Below, piece by piece: positions 16,314-24,395 of a stretch of 64,000 bases of DNA. The position numbers and the translations under genes were made by a program. Source of the DNA: JAXFPC01 sp034180005. Lineage in GTDB: Bacteria > Bacillota > Negativicutes > Acidaminococcales > Acidaminococcaceae. Each line of letters begins with the position of its first letter. The stretch's first letter is position 1. Under the pieces are notes generated by a model. It searched no databases. It was not told the DNA's origin and saw only the letters and a list, made by a program, of their open reading frames with translations. The stretch covers positions 1 through 64,000 of the forward strand of contig JAXFPC010000028.1 in assembly GCA_034180005.1 (NCBI GenBank). The letters run 5' to 3'.

Positions 16314-17518
16314 AAACATTTATTTTTGCCATTCTGGCAATTTTTTTGAATATATCGCACGGCTTGTGTAGCGACAGGATTTCCCTCACGGTAAATGACG
16401 GAGATTTGAGAACGACTCTTCACGCCATAGCGGCTATGGCCGGCAAAAATTTCATAGTGGATGACAGTGTTCACGGACGCATAACCATTAATTTACAGAA
16501 CAAAACCATCGAAGAAGTCCTATCTTTGATCAGCAGCAGCCATAATCTTGATTATCTTTCGGAAAATGATGTCATCTTAATTGCAACGACGGACAAATTA
16601 TCTAAAAATTGCAGGCTTGCTTCCGTGTACAAGCTGAACTATGCAGGAGCTGCAGAAATAAAAAACACGCTGACAAATCTTTTTCCCGCAGGTAAGCTCA
16701 GTAGCGATCCTGTAACAAACAGCATAATTTTTTCAGGTCCTCCTGAAGAAAACCGACTGCTGGCACAGCTAATTTCAAAATTAGATATCCCCACGAAACA
16801 GGTAACCTTAGAGGCAAAACTTATAGCGGTAAGCAACGAACACAGCAAAAAGCTCGGACTTTCATGGTTTTGGGACGATATACCGCAAGCTTCCGACTCC
16901 GCCGAATCTGCAACCAATAAAGGATCGCTAAAATTTTCGCGCAATTATGCCTTCCGGTTCAACGCTGCACTTAATGCTTTAATCGCAGACGGCAAAGCTA
17001 AACTTTTGGCAAAGCCGAAAATCATAGCGCTTCCAGGCAAGGAAGCAAAAATATTCATAGGAGATCATATTCCCGTACAAACAGAAAAACACGGCAGCGA
17101 CGGCACATATATTTCGACAGAGTATTTAGATGCAGGCATAAAGCTGCTCTTCACTCCTATTATAAGTCAAGACGACACTATGATCACAGCCTCGGTCCAC
17201 ACTGAAATCAGTACTCCCACACTGATCAGCGAATTAAAAAACTATCGTATAACCAGTCGCACGGCGGATACCAACGTTCGCTTAAAAAACGGTGAAACTC
17301 TTATCATAGGAGGGCTGATTAACGAAGACGAGCAAAACACTCTGCAAAAAATTCCGCTGTTAGCCGATCTCCCGTTTATCGGCGGCCTCTTCAAAAACAC
17401 AAGCAGAAGTAAAAATAAAACTGAAGTTATTATACTTCTCACTCCTTATGTAACTGCTGCTGGTGCCGCTCCGAACACTGACATTAACATGAGCAAAACA
17501 GGCGTTGATAGTAAATAA
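16310..17518 (+). CDS. secretin (PilQ/GspD family)
   Basis: 402-residue outer-membrane secretin. The signal peptide is residues 1 to about 20, followed by an STN-type domain (about 25-75, RITINLQNKTIEEVLSLI), one N1-type repeat (about 90-145), and the secretin channel domain (about 165-385) with TPIISQDDTMI, LKNGETLIIGGLI and KIPLLADLPFIGGLF motifs. It is compact, with one N1 repeat and no AMIN domain. An upstream in-frame start is rejected because ATG 16310 has AAGGAGG and overlaps the pilP-like stop. It proves an outer membrane and, with pilB/pilT, suggests type IV pili. A terminator follows. Confidence 0.92.
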   Translation: MKTFIFAILAIFLNISHGLCSDRISLTVNDGDLRTTLHAIAAMAGKNFIVDDSVHGRITINLQNKTIEEVLSLISSSHNLDYLSENDVILIATTDKLSKNCRLASVYKLNYAGAAEIKNTLTNLFPAGKLSSDPVTNSIIFSGPPEENRLLAQLISKLDIPTKQVTLEAKLIAVSNEHSKKLGLSWFWDDIPQASDSAESATNKGSLKFSRNYAFRFNAALNALIADGKAKLLAKPKIIALPGKEAKIFIGDHIPVQTEKHGSDGTYISTEYLDAGIKLLFTPIISQDDTMITASVHTEISTPTLISELKNYRITSRTADTNVRLKNGETLIIGGLINEDEQNTLQKIPLLADLPFIGGLFKNTSRSKNKTEVIILLTPYVTAAGAAPNTDINMSKTGVDSK

Positions 17519-17528
17519 AAAATATATT

Positions 17529-17564
17529 ACACCCGACCTTTATACTTTGGTCGGGTGTTTTTTT
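17529..17564 (+). terminator. terminator of the secretin operon
   Basis: 10-bp stem ACACCCGACC with GGTCGGGTGT followed by a run of Ts. Confidence 0.9.
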
Positions 17565-17666
17565 ATGTAGAGTTTTTGTTTACGTTTGCTGTAAGACAAA
17601 TATGATGAGCCGCCTATTAATTGCTCATATTTATTGCAGACTTGCTCAGACGGTAATTTATTGTTC

Positions 17667-18416
17667 TTAAACCTGCCATGTTATCATAGAGTACTGAACG
17701 CGCGTCACACTGCTTATTTCCGATTCACCTCCCGCAAGTTCAAGTAAAGCTCGCCTCAGTGCATTCTTTTCCTTCTGAGGATAATGTACTTTATGCAAAT
17801 ATTGCAACCAGTTCGAAAAATCCTGCTTCCATTCTGCTGTTAAAACAAAGCTTTCAAGTTGCGGCCTGCACCCCAGCGTCTCAATTTTTTCCAGCAGCCG
17901 CTCCGTCGAACTCTTATCCGTGTTGCAAATATCTGCTGCGGGAAAATATTTTTTCAGCCCGTTAAGGATAGTATTTTCTCCGTCATGATATAGCACCAAC
18001 CTGCAATATTTCCTGCTGCTCAGCATAAATTTTTCCAAAGCGCTATCCTTTTCCATATCAGGACCCATACAACTGTAGACCAGATCGAACCTCCGCCGCC
18101 ATCCCAAATCATCCAACACAATTTCTTCCCAGTCCGAGCATCGCCACATGCAATGACTGTGCAATTGCGGCGGCGTTTGGGAGATTGCCCGCTCAATGGC
18201 CACGGCAGAAATATCCATGCCGCAAGCCATAACATTTCTCCCGGCCCACGCTCTTACATAATCTCCCTCTCCGCAGCCAACATCGAGCATATTGCGAATA
18301 GTACCGGGCAACCGAAAAAGTATTTTCTCTGCTCCTGTAAACTTTGCCGCTGTTTGCCGTGTTCCTTGCTTGTAATAACTATCCCACAGTCTTTTCCGCG
18401 ACTTTTTTTCACTCAT
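17667..18416 (-). CDS. class I SAM-dependent methyltransferase, substrate unknown
   Basis: 249 residues. SAM-binding motif I is MLDVGCGEGDY (about 43-53), motif II acidic end GMDIS, and motif IV FDLVYSCMG. The C-terminal half is not diagnostic. It is translationally coupled (ATGA overlap) to the SbmA-like ABC gene; an upstream ATG (18431) lacks a good ribosome site, while ATAAAGG precedes ATG 18416. It is the last gene of the TonB receptor-ABC-methyltransferase unit, so a role in modifying an imported metallophore, peptide or tetrapyrrole is likely but unproven. Only a weak hairpin follows. Confidence 0.85.
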   Translation of the reverse strand: MSEKKSRKRLWDSYYKQGTRQTAAKFTGAEKILFRLPGTIRNMLDVGCGEGDYVRAWAGRNVMACGMDISAVAIERAISQTPPQLHSHCMWRCSDWEEIVLDDLGWRRRFDLVYSCMGPDMEKDSALEKFMLSSRKYCRLVLYHDGENTILNGLKKYFPAADICNTDKSSTERLLEKIETLGCRPQLESFVLTAEWKQDFSNWLQYLHKVHYPQKEKNALRRALLELAGGESEISSVTRVQYSMITWQV

Positions 18417-20101
18417 ATAGCCTTTATCCATTCATTCCAAACTACACGCCTGTCGTAAAACGAACTTTCTGCGCCGTAATGCTCTATCCCTAAGACACTC
18501 AAATCCGGATATTCTCTATTTAAACGCTGCAAAAGTCTTTCTCTCTGCTTGTTATCTACTGAGGAAAGCGCCTCGTCCAGAAAAACCCATTGAGGATTAT
18601 GCACCCAGATTCTTCCCAGAGAAATCCTTTGCTGCTCACCCGGAGAAAGTACCTTCTCCCAATTTTGCTCCACTTCCGCACAATTGCACAAATGCTCAAG
18701 TTCCACAGATTTAAGCGCCTTTATAAAAATTTCTCTGTCTAAAATATCTGCATCCTTCGGATAAGCTAAAACTTTATATAAATTCCCCAAAGGCAAATAC
18801 GGTTTTTGTGAAAAAAACAGTTTGTCAGTTGCCGGCATATTTATTTTTCCTTCGCCGAAAGGCCACAAACCTCGCAAAACATGAAACAATGTACTTTTAC
18901 CCGCGCCGGACGCTCCTGTGAGAACCACTTTTTCTCCAACAGCAACTGTTAAATTCATAGAATTTGTCAACAATTTGCCATCGGGCAGTTTTATAGCGAC
19001 ATCTTTCAGCACAAGCTCCTTCTCATATTCGGTTATCTGAAAACTGCTCGTGAATGCTTCCTCATCCAAAAGCAGATCGTACTGTATGAGCCTGTCCGCT
19101 GCGGCCTTCCATTCACTTAATCTGCCATAGTTAAGAATAAACCACGACAAGGATACCCTTACACCGTTAAACGCTGACACTGTCTGCATCATCTCGCCCA
19201 TTTTGAACAGTCCGTCAAAATATTTGGGGGCCGCCATTAGATACGGCACTACTCCGGAAATCTGACCGTAACCGAAATTAAAATAACTCAACTGGCGCTT
19301 TTTGCGAATGGCTTTAAGCCAAATGTTGAAAACATGAGCAAAGCTGTTGACGATCCCTTTCTTCTCAACCTCTTGCCCGTCATACATACTGATTTCCTTG
19401 GCACATTCTCTGAGCCGTAAAAGATTGTAACGATAATCAGCTTCATATTCCTGAGTTTTTCTATCAAGAGCTATCAAAGGCGAACCTATTTTGTGCACTA
19501 TATAAGTACCGAAAAAAACGAAACTCGTTGCAATCCACAACATCGATCCCGGTATTACCACTCCGAAAATTGTGTAACCTTCAGACAAGTTCCACAAAAT
19601 AATTGCAAAAGCTCCCAAAGAGCTGACGGAGTCTACAAAATCAAAAAGCAGCGTAACGGAAAGCGTCGGGAAAATTCTCAAATCTTCTGCGATTCTTTGA
19701 TCAGGATTATCTATTCGCTTAATAAAAATTTCAGAGTAATAGCATTTGGAAGAAAGCCATCTGTGCGTGTAATAATCGGACATATAGCTGCGCCAAACAA
19801 GCACGGATTTTGAGCAAAGATACTTTTGATTGGCAAACAAAAACAAACTTACACCTGCCAATAAAAACAGTATGCCCAACTGATTGATAAATTCAATAGC
19901 ATCTTTATTCTCAAGAGCATTGAAAAAATTTTTCGACCAAATATTGAGCCTGACAGTCATATACACATTGAGCAAATTAAACAGCATGGCAACGGCTAAA
20001 AACACTAATATTTTATTCCTTTCCTTGCTCTGCCGTACGGGTCTCAGCAATTTCCGGCACTCAAAAATAAAATTCTTTATGTGCCGTAATCTTTCCCGCA
20101 T
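18413..20101 (-). CDS. SbmA/BacA-like ABC transporter (YddA/BclA type, permease-ATPase fusion)
   Basis: 562 residues. The membrane domain (about 1-330) is of the ABC_membrane_2/SbmA type. The ATPase has Walker A TGASGAGKST, a variant signature LSPGEQQRIS and Walker B WVFLDEALSSVD. The LSPGEQQR form is typical of the ABCD/YddA group. Relatives (SbmA, BacA, mycobacterial Rv1819c) import peptides, bleomycin or vitamin B12 in spite of an exporter-like fold. ATG 20101 shares a base with the TGA of the TonB receptor (TGATG), so the two are coupled; an earlier start would lie inside the receptor gene. The context suggests it moves the ligand of that receptor across the inner membrane. Confidence 0.85.
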   Translation of the reverse strand: MRERLRHIKNFIFECRKLLRPVRQSKERNKILVFLAVAMLFNLLNVYMTVRLNIWSKNFFNALENKDAIEFINQLGILFLLAGVSLFLFANQKYLCSKSVLVWRSYMSDYYTHRWLSSKCYYSEIFIKRIDNPDQRIAEDLRIFPTLSVTLLFDFVDSVSSLGAFAIILWNLSEGYTIFGVVIPGSMLWIATSFVFFGTYIVHKIGSPLIALDRKTQEYEADYRYNLLRLRECAKEISMYDGQEVEKKGIVNSFAHVFNIWLKAIRKKRQLSYFNFGYGQISGVVPYLMAAPKYFDGLFKMGEMMQTVSAFNGVRVSLSWFILNYGRLSEWKAAADRLIQYDLLLDEEAFTSSFQITEYEKELVLKDVAIKLPDGKLLTNSMNLTVAVGEKVVLTGASGAGKSTLFHVLRGLWPFGEGKINMPATDKLFFSQKPYLPLGNLYKVLAYPKDADILDREIFIKALKSVELEHLCNCAEVEQNWEKVLSPGEQQRISLGRIWVHNPQWVFLDEALSSVDNKQRERLLQRLNREYPDLSVLGIEHYGAESSFYDRRVVWNEWIKAI

Positions 20102-22233
20102 CACCATTTGTGTATATAGGAAAAGATCCAGGTCCTTTCCTGACCGGCAAAGCCCAAAGGAACGCCCCACATCGGCTCTATATTGGACATATATTTTTTA
20201 TTCAAAAGATTTCTTACATGGAAAGTCCAAGCATCTTTACCTCTGGATAATGAAAGAGAAGCGTCAAACAAAGTAACCCCTCCCATAGTTATTTTATTGC
20301 TGTCATCCAATCTTCTGCCGATATGTCTTGCTCCCAATCCAAAGGTAAGCTCTCCGTTATTATACTTGGAAAGAACGGCATCAGCGCGTAAATTAAATGT
20401 ATTTTTAGCGACACCTCCAGGTCGCAATCCAACTTTTGACTGATTCGTATGTTTTGTAGTTTTAGCATCGAGATATGTATATGAACCGAGCAAACGCAGT
20501 CTGTCATTTACTGCCGCTCTCCATTCAAATTCAACTCCTTGGGAAGCAATTTCACCAATAGAAGTGAAATATTGCGTACCCGGAACGCCAACATGAATAT
20601 TCTGCTTACGCAAGTCAAAAAGCGCCGCCGTCAATCTTACAGGAGATCCTTTCGGCGCGTACCGCACTCCCAATTCCCACTCGCTTCCTGTAGTAGGCTC
20701 CAATAATTTATTATCCTTATCCCGGTGCAGCACAGGATCGAAAGAATTGTGCCAATGCAAATAAGGATGCCAAGGTTTATCGGCGCCGTAAACAAAACCT
20801 ATCTGTCCCGTCCAGGCATTTTGGGAAAATTTTCCCTCATCGCGCTCGCTGTACTGACTATAAAGACCGCGCCTGATACCGGCAGTATACTTAACATCCC
20901 CTATATAGTCCGAATGATTGAGATACAATCCTTTTTCGCGGCTCCAATAACGCAAATCGTCCATTGGCAAAATGCTGCCGGGTTGATCTGTTGCAGGATC
21001 GTCCGCTGTACCCGTTCCCGCAACCTGCTGTTGGAGTTCGTCCAAACTCCACATCGCCAAATTGCGCATTTTCTGTTTGGTAAAAATCTTCTCGTAACGC
21101 CAGTCAAATCCCAATACCGTATCTGCAGTTTTATTTTTGTTTTCACGACGCCAATGTATAAATTGATCCAATCCCCACGAACTTCCCTTGCCGTCCAGCA
21201 TGGCGCCGAATCTTGTCAGGGCGCCGACAACAGGATTAAAAATTCCCGTTGTCTGATTGCTCAAAACATCCGATCTGCGATACGTACCGCGCTGATGAAA
21301 AGTTACGCCGTCTCCGACTTTATATTCCAGTTCGTATCCGATACCGTACTGATCTAAATTATATTTATCCCAACCCTTTACGCCTACAAAAAATTTATCC
21401 GGCAAAATCCCGTACAAAGGATCTCCTTTGATACGAGTACGCGGAGAGTACGCGTAACCGTTTATTCTATCCTTCGAATAAAAAGGAAGAAGTGTAAAGG
21501 TGCCGTTTGCTCCAAGCTTTTTAGTCAAAGACGGCGCTATATAAATACGGCTATGTTTGGTGTCATCGTAAAATAATTTCTGTTCTCTCCACACTGAAAC
21601 CACGCGGCCATATAAAGAACCGTCAGCGTTAGTTCCGTTAACATCAACCGCCGTCATCTTTTCTCCGTGTGAACCGATTTGCAATTGACTTTCTGCAAAA
21701 TCATATTTACGCGGACGCTTCGTTTTAATATTAATTGTTCCGCTAACAGAGCCGCTTCCGAATAATACCGAAGCAGGTCCTCTCAAGATCTCCACCTGTT
21801 CCGCTCCGTAAAGCTCCAAGCTTGTCATATTATCGACAGCGCCAAATGTTTTCATACCATCCACGACTAAATTGTTATGAGAAATATCAAAGCCGCGCAA
21901 CTTGCTGAAATTATACAGAGAATCATAGCCTCTCGGAGCTACGGTAATTCCTGCATTATATTCCAGCGCGTCCGTCAAGTTATACACGCCCAGTCTTTCC
22001 ATCTCGTCCGAATTGATCAGAGAAACGGAAGCAGGCAACTCGTTTATATCGGTTGCTATCTTGCTTCCCACTGTTGCCGAATCAGCCAAACTTTTAGCAT
22101 AAACGTGAAAAGCAGGCAACTCAAAACTCTCATATTTTTTGTCCGTCGCAGCGGCGCCAACTATTCTGTTTTGCCCGCCGATAATCAGTACTGATAGAAA
22201 AAAGGCAATACACCATCTCATTTTCTTTTTCAT
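20101..22233 (-). CDS. TonB-dependent outer-membrane receptor (siderophore-type)
   Basis: 710 residues. The signal peptide is residues 1 to about 28, followed by a plug domain (LPASVSLINSDEMERLGV, LRGPASVLFGSGSVSG and TINIKTKRP) and a 22-strand type barrel ending in tryptophan (FSYIHKW). The plug sequence is of the ferrisiderophore/metallophore class. The chosen ATG 22233 is preceded by GGAAGAG; the upstream extension has no signal peptide sense. The neighbours (SbmA-like ABC, methyltransferase, CobN-like protein, SBP) suggest a metal complex or tetrapyrrole ligand. The leader holds a terminator-like hairpin and an iron-box-like palindrome. The ligand cannot be named from sequence. Confidence 0.92.
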   Translation of the reverse strand: MKKKMRWCIAFFLSVLIIGGQNRIVGAAATDKKYESFELPAFHVYAKSLADSATVGSKIATDINELPASVSLINSDEMERLGVYNLTDALEYNAGITVAPRGYDSLYNFSKLRGFDISHNNLVVDGMKTFGAVDNMTSLELYGAEQVEILRGPASVLFGSGSVSGTINIKTKRPRKYDFAESQLQIGSHGEKMTAVDVNGTNADGSLYGRVVSVWREQKLFYDDTKHSRIYIAPSLTKKLGANGTFTLLPFYSKDRINGYAYSPRTRIKGDPLYGILPDKFFVGVKGWDKYNLDQYGIGYELEYKVGDGVTFHQRGTYRRSDVLSNQTTGIFNPVVGALTRFGAMLDGKGSSWGLDQFIHWRRENKNKTADTVLGFDWRYEKIFTKQKMRNLAMWSLDELQQQVAGTGTADDPATDQPGSILPMDDLRYWSREKGLYLNHSDYIGDVKYTAGIRRGLYSQYSERDEGKFSQNAWTGQIGFVYGADKPWHPYLHWHNSFDPVLHRDKDNKLLEPTTGSEWELGVRYAPKGSPVRLTAALFDLRKQNIHVGVPGTQYFTSIGEIASQGVEFEWRAAVNDRLRLLGSYTYLDAKTTKHTNQSKVGLRPGGVAKNTFNLRADAVLSKYNNGELTFGLGARHIGRRLDDSNKITMGGVTLFDASLSLSRGKDAWTFHVRNLLNKKYMSNIEPMWGVPLGFAGQERTWIFSYIHKW

Positions 22234-22341
22234 TGAACACTCTTCCTTTACCGAAAAATTTATAATCCATATATTGCCTCCCCCATAATTTTCTAAACAA
22301 TATCTTACATCACACCACACTCTCTTCCGCCACGCTCCGAA

Positions 22342-22371
22342 ACGCTTAGTTAGCTTTAGCTAACTAAGCGT
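22342..22371. promoter_or_regulatory. 13-bp palindrome resembling a DtxR/IdeR iron box
   Basis: ACGCTTAGTTAGC and its exact inverse flank a TTTA centre. The core TTAGTTAGCTTTAGCTAACTAA is close in layout to the DtxR/IdeR operator TTAGGTTAGSCTAACCTAA, though not identical. It lies about 110 bases upstream of the TonB receptor start, and no T-run follows it on the minus strand, so an operator is more likely than a terminator. Confidence 0.55.
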
Positions 22372-22376
22372 CCAAA

Positions 22377-22404
22377 AGAAAGCCTTTCGCGCGAAAGGCT
22401 TTCT
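22377..22404 (-). terminator. perfect hairpin with T-run between ABC exporter and TonB receptor
   Basis: AGAAAGCCTTTC-GCGC-GAAAGGCTTTCT, a 28-base perfect palindrome followed on the minus strand by TTTT. It may end the upstream ABC gene. It also lies 25-50 bases downstream of a good promoter, so it could act as an attenuator of the TonB operon. Confidence 0.75.
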
Positions 22405-22435
22405 TGAGCAAATACTTTCTCAAAAGTACAACTTC

Positions 22436-22464
22436 ATTATAATACAAAAAAATATCATCGACAA
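22436..22464 (-). promoter_or_regulatory. promoter upstream of the TonB receptor operon
   Basis: Minus-strand TTGTCG (22459-22464), 17-base spacer, TATAAT (22436-22441). Transcripts from it would meet the hairpin at 22377-22404 before the receptor gene. Confidence 0.7.
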
Positions 22465-22502
22465 TATTTTATCAGCATATGCCGACAAAATTCGTACTTA
22501 TA

Positions 22503-24224
22503 TTAATTATCACCGTACTCTGAAATATCATAAAGTTTTTTATAAACACCACCGGCAGCAAGCAACTCCTCGTGAGTACCGCGTTCTACCGCTCTGCCGT
22601 CCTGCAAGACTATTATGATGTCCGCATTGATAACCGTCGACAGTCTATGCGCTATAATCAAGGTAGTTCTGTTCTCGGACAATTTTTCCAGAGATGCCTG
22701 CACCATCTTTTCCGTTTTGTTATCTAAAGCCGAAGTGGCTTCGTCGAGCACTATTACCGGAGGATTCTTCAAAAAGGCTCTCGCAATAGCAAGACGCTGC
22801 TTCTGCCCGCCGGACAGTTTCACTCCGCGCTCACCTATACAGGTATCATACTCCTCGGGAAGTTGCGCAATAAAATCATCGGCCACTGCCAACTTAGCCG
22901 CGTTCCTTATTTCTTCATCCGCCGCATCCATTTTTCCATAAGCTATGTTAAATCGAACAGAATCGGAGAAAAGAAAAACATCCTGCTGTACCAATCCCAC
23001 TTTTCTGCGCAACAAAGCCTGCTGATATTCTCTGATATCTATTCCGTCGAGGAGAATACGTCCCTCGGAAGGTTCGTAAAAGCGCAACAACAGATTGGCG
23101 ATAGTAGTTTTTCCGGCTCCGGTAGAACCGACAAAAGCAACTTTTTGTCCAGGTTGTATTTTGAGATTAAAATTCTTAAGAACAGGTCTGCCGTCAAGAT
23201 AACCGAAAGTTACATTTTCAAACGTTATTTCTCCCTGTATATCCTTGTCTTCAATCGCTCCCGGCATATCAACTATTTCCAGGGGGCAGTTCTTCATTTC
23301 AAAAAACCGTTCCAAACCGGCCATACCCTTCTGGTACATCTCCGTGAAAACCATAAGCCGCAAAATCGGTTTCATAAAAAGATTTATATAAAGTAAGAAA
23401 GCAACGAAGTCGCTTAAAGTCATACTGTCGACGGAAATAAGATAACCGCCGAAACAAAGTACCGACAAATTGGTGAAATTTGTAAAGAAGCTGATGCTCG
23501 TACCGAAATATGCTGTAAGCCCGAAAGATTGTCTTCTTGTGAAATAAAGTTCATTACTTTTTTCCATGAATCTGTCAATTTCCACATCTTCATTGGCAAA
23601 AGCTTTTACCAAACGAACTCCGCTTAACGATTCCTCTGTCTGAGCTGATAACTCTCCGGATTTTACACGACTGCGCCTGTATAAAGCTTTCAGTTTTTTA
23701 TTGACGATAACCGAATGAAATGTTTTTGCCAAAAGCAGAAAACTCACCAAAGTCCCGAGGTAAATGTTCATGTAAAACAGAATCCCCATTGTTCCGAACA
23801 TGGTGACCGTACATACGAAAACATCATTCGGCCCCCTAAAGGTCAACTCACTGATTTCAACAATGTCGCTAGTAATCCTCGAAAGCAACTGTCCCGTTTT
23901 AGAATTATCGAAAAAGCGGAAGCTTTGCCTTTCCAAATGAGCAAAAAGTTCTCTCCGCATATCATTTTCTATTCCGGCACTCATAACGCGTCCATAATAA
24001 TTTATGGCATATACCAAGTATGCATTGACAACATAAAGAGCAAATAAGAGTACTGATAACCTAAAAATTTGCTCCATATTTTTTTGCGGAAGCTCCACGT
24101 TCAGAATTTCCCTTACCAGAACCGGGAACACCAAATCCAAGGCTGCAGTCACAAAAGATCCTATGATAACACCGCACAATATTGCCTTGTACGGTTTGTA
24201 ATAATGAAAAAAGTCTCTCAGCAT
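22503..24224 (-). CDS. ABC exporter-type transporter (MsbA/MdlB-like permease-ATPase)
   Basis: 573 residues. The six-helix type I exporter membrane domain (about 1-310) is followed by an ATPase with Walker A GSTGAGKT, signature LSGGQKQR, Walker B VIVLDEATSALD and the H-loop in IIAHRLS. It is a half transporter expected to homodimerise. No partner half-transporter is adjacent, unlike many Firmicute pairs. It lies between the CobN-like gene (171 bases upstream) and the TonB operon. Possible roles are export of a metallophore or of a demetallated product, or import as in exporter-fold siderophore importers; the sequence does not decide. Confidence 0.88.
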   Translation of the reverse strand: MLRDFFHYYKPYKAILCGVIIGSFVTAALDLVFPVLVREILNVELPQKNMEQIFRLSVLLFALYVVNAYLVYAINYYGRVMSAGIENDMRRELFAHLERQSFRFFDNSKTGQLLSRITSDIVEISELTFRGPNDVFVCTVTMFGTMGILFYMNIYLGTLVSFLLLAKTFHSVIVNKKLKALYRRSRVKSGELSAQTEESLSGVRLVKAFANEDVEIDRFMEKSNELYFTRRQSFGLTAYFGTSISFFTNFTNLSVLCFGGYLISVDSMTLSDFVAFLLYINLFMKPILRLMVFTEMYQKGMAGLERFFEMKNCPLEIVDMPGAIEDKDIQGEITFENVTFGYLDGRPVLKNFNLKIQPGQKVAFVGSTGAGKTTIANLLLRFYEPSEGRILLDGIDIREYQQALLRRKVGLVQQDVFLFSDSVRFNIAYGKMDAADEEIRNAAKLAVADDFIAQLPEEYDTCIGERGVKLSGGQKQRLAIARAFLKNPPVIVLDEATSALDNKTEKMVQASLEKLSENRTTLIIAHRLSTVINADIIIVLQDGRAVERGTHEELLAAGGVYKKLYDISEYGDN

Positions 24225-24395
24225 TGATATATTATCCTTCGCTTATATCCTTATAATCTTGGAGAACACGCGCGCATATCGTACTCGACGTTTTATGAAA
24301 AATATCTCCGACACACGCTGCTCCTTGTTATAATTATTCTCCCTTTGCCTGTGTTTTCCTGCCGCTCGCACACTCTCTCCGCAGCAGACTTCCGC
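24225..24395. other. intergenic region CobN-like / ABC exporter
   Basis: 171 bases with no ORF. No clear terminator or promoter seen, so cotranscription of the two genes is possible. Confidence 0.5.

Noticed and set aside
17575..17660. Imperfect hairpin after the methyltransferase gene as a terminator
   Set aside because: The stem is interrupted and the following bases (GTCTTACAG) are not a T-run; left uncalled.
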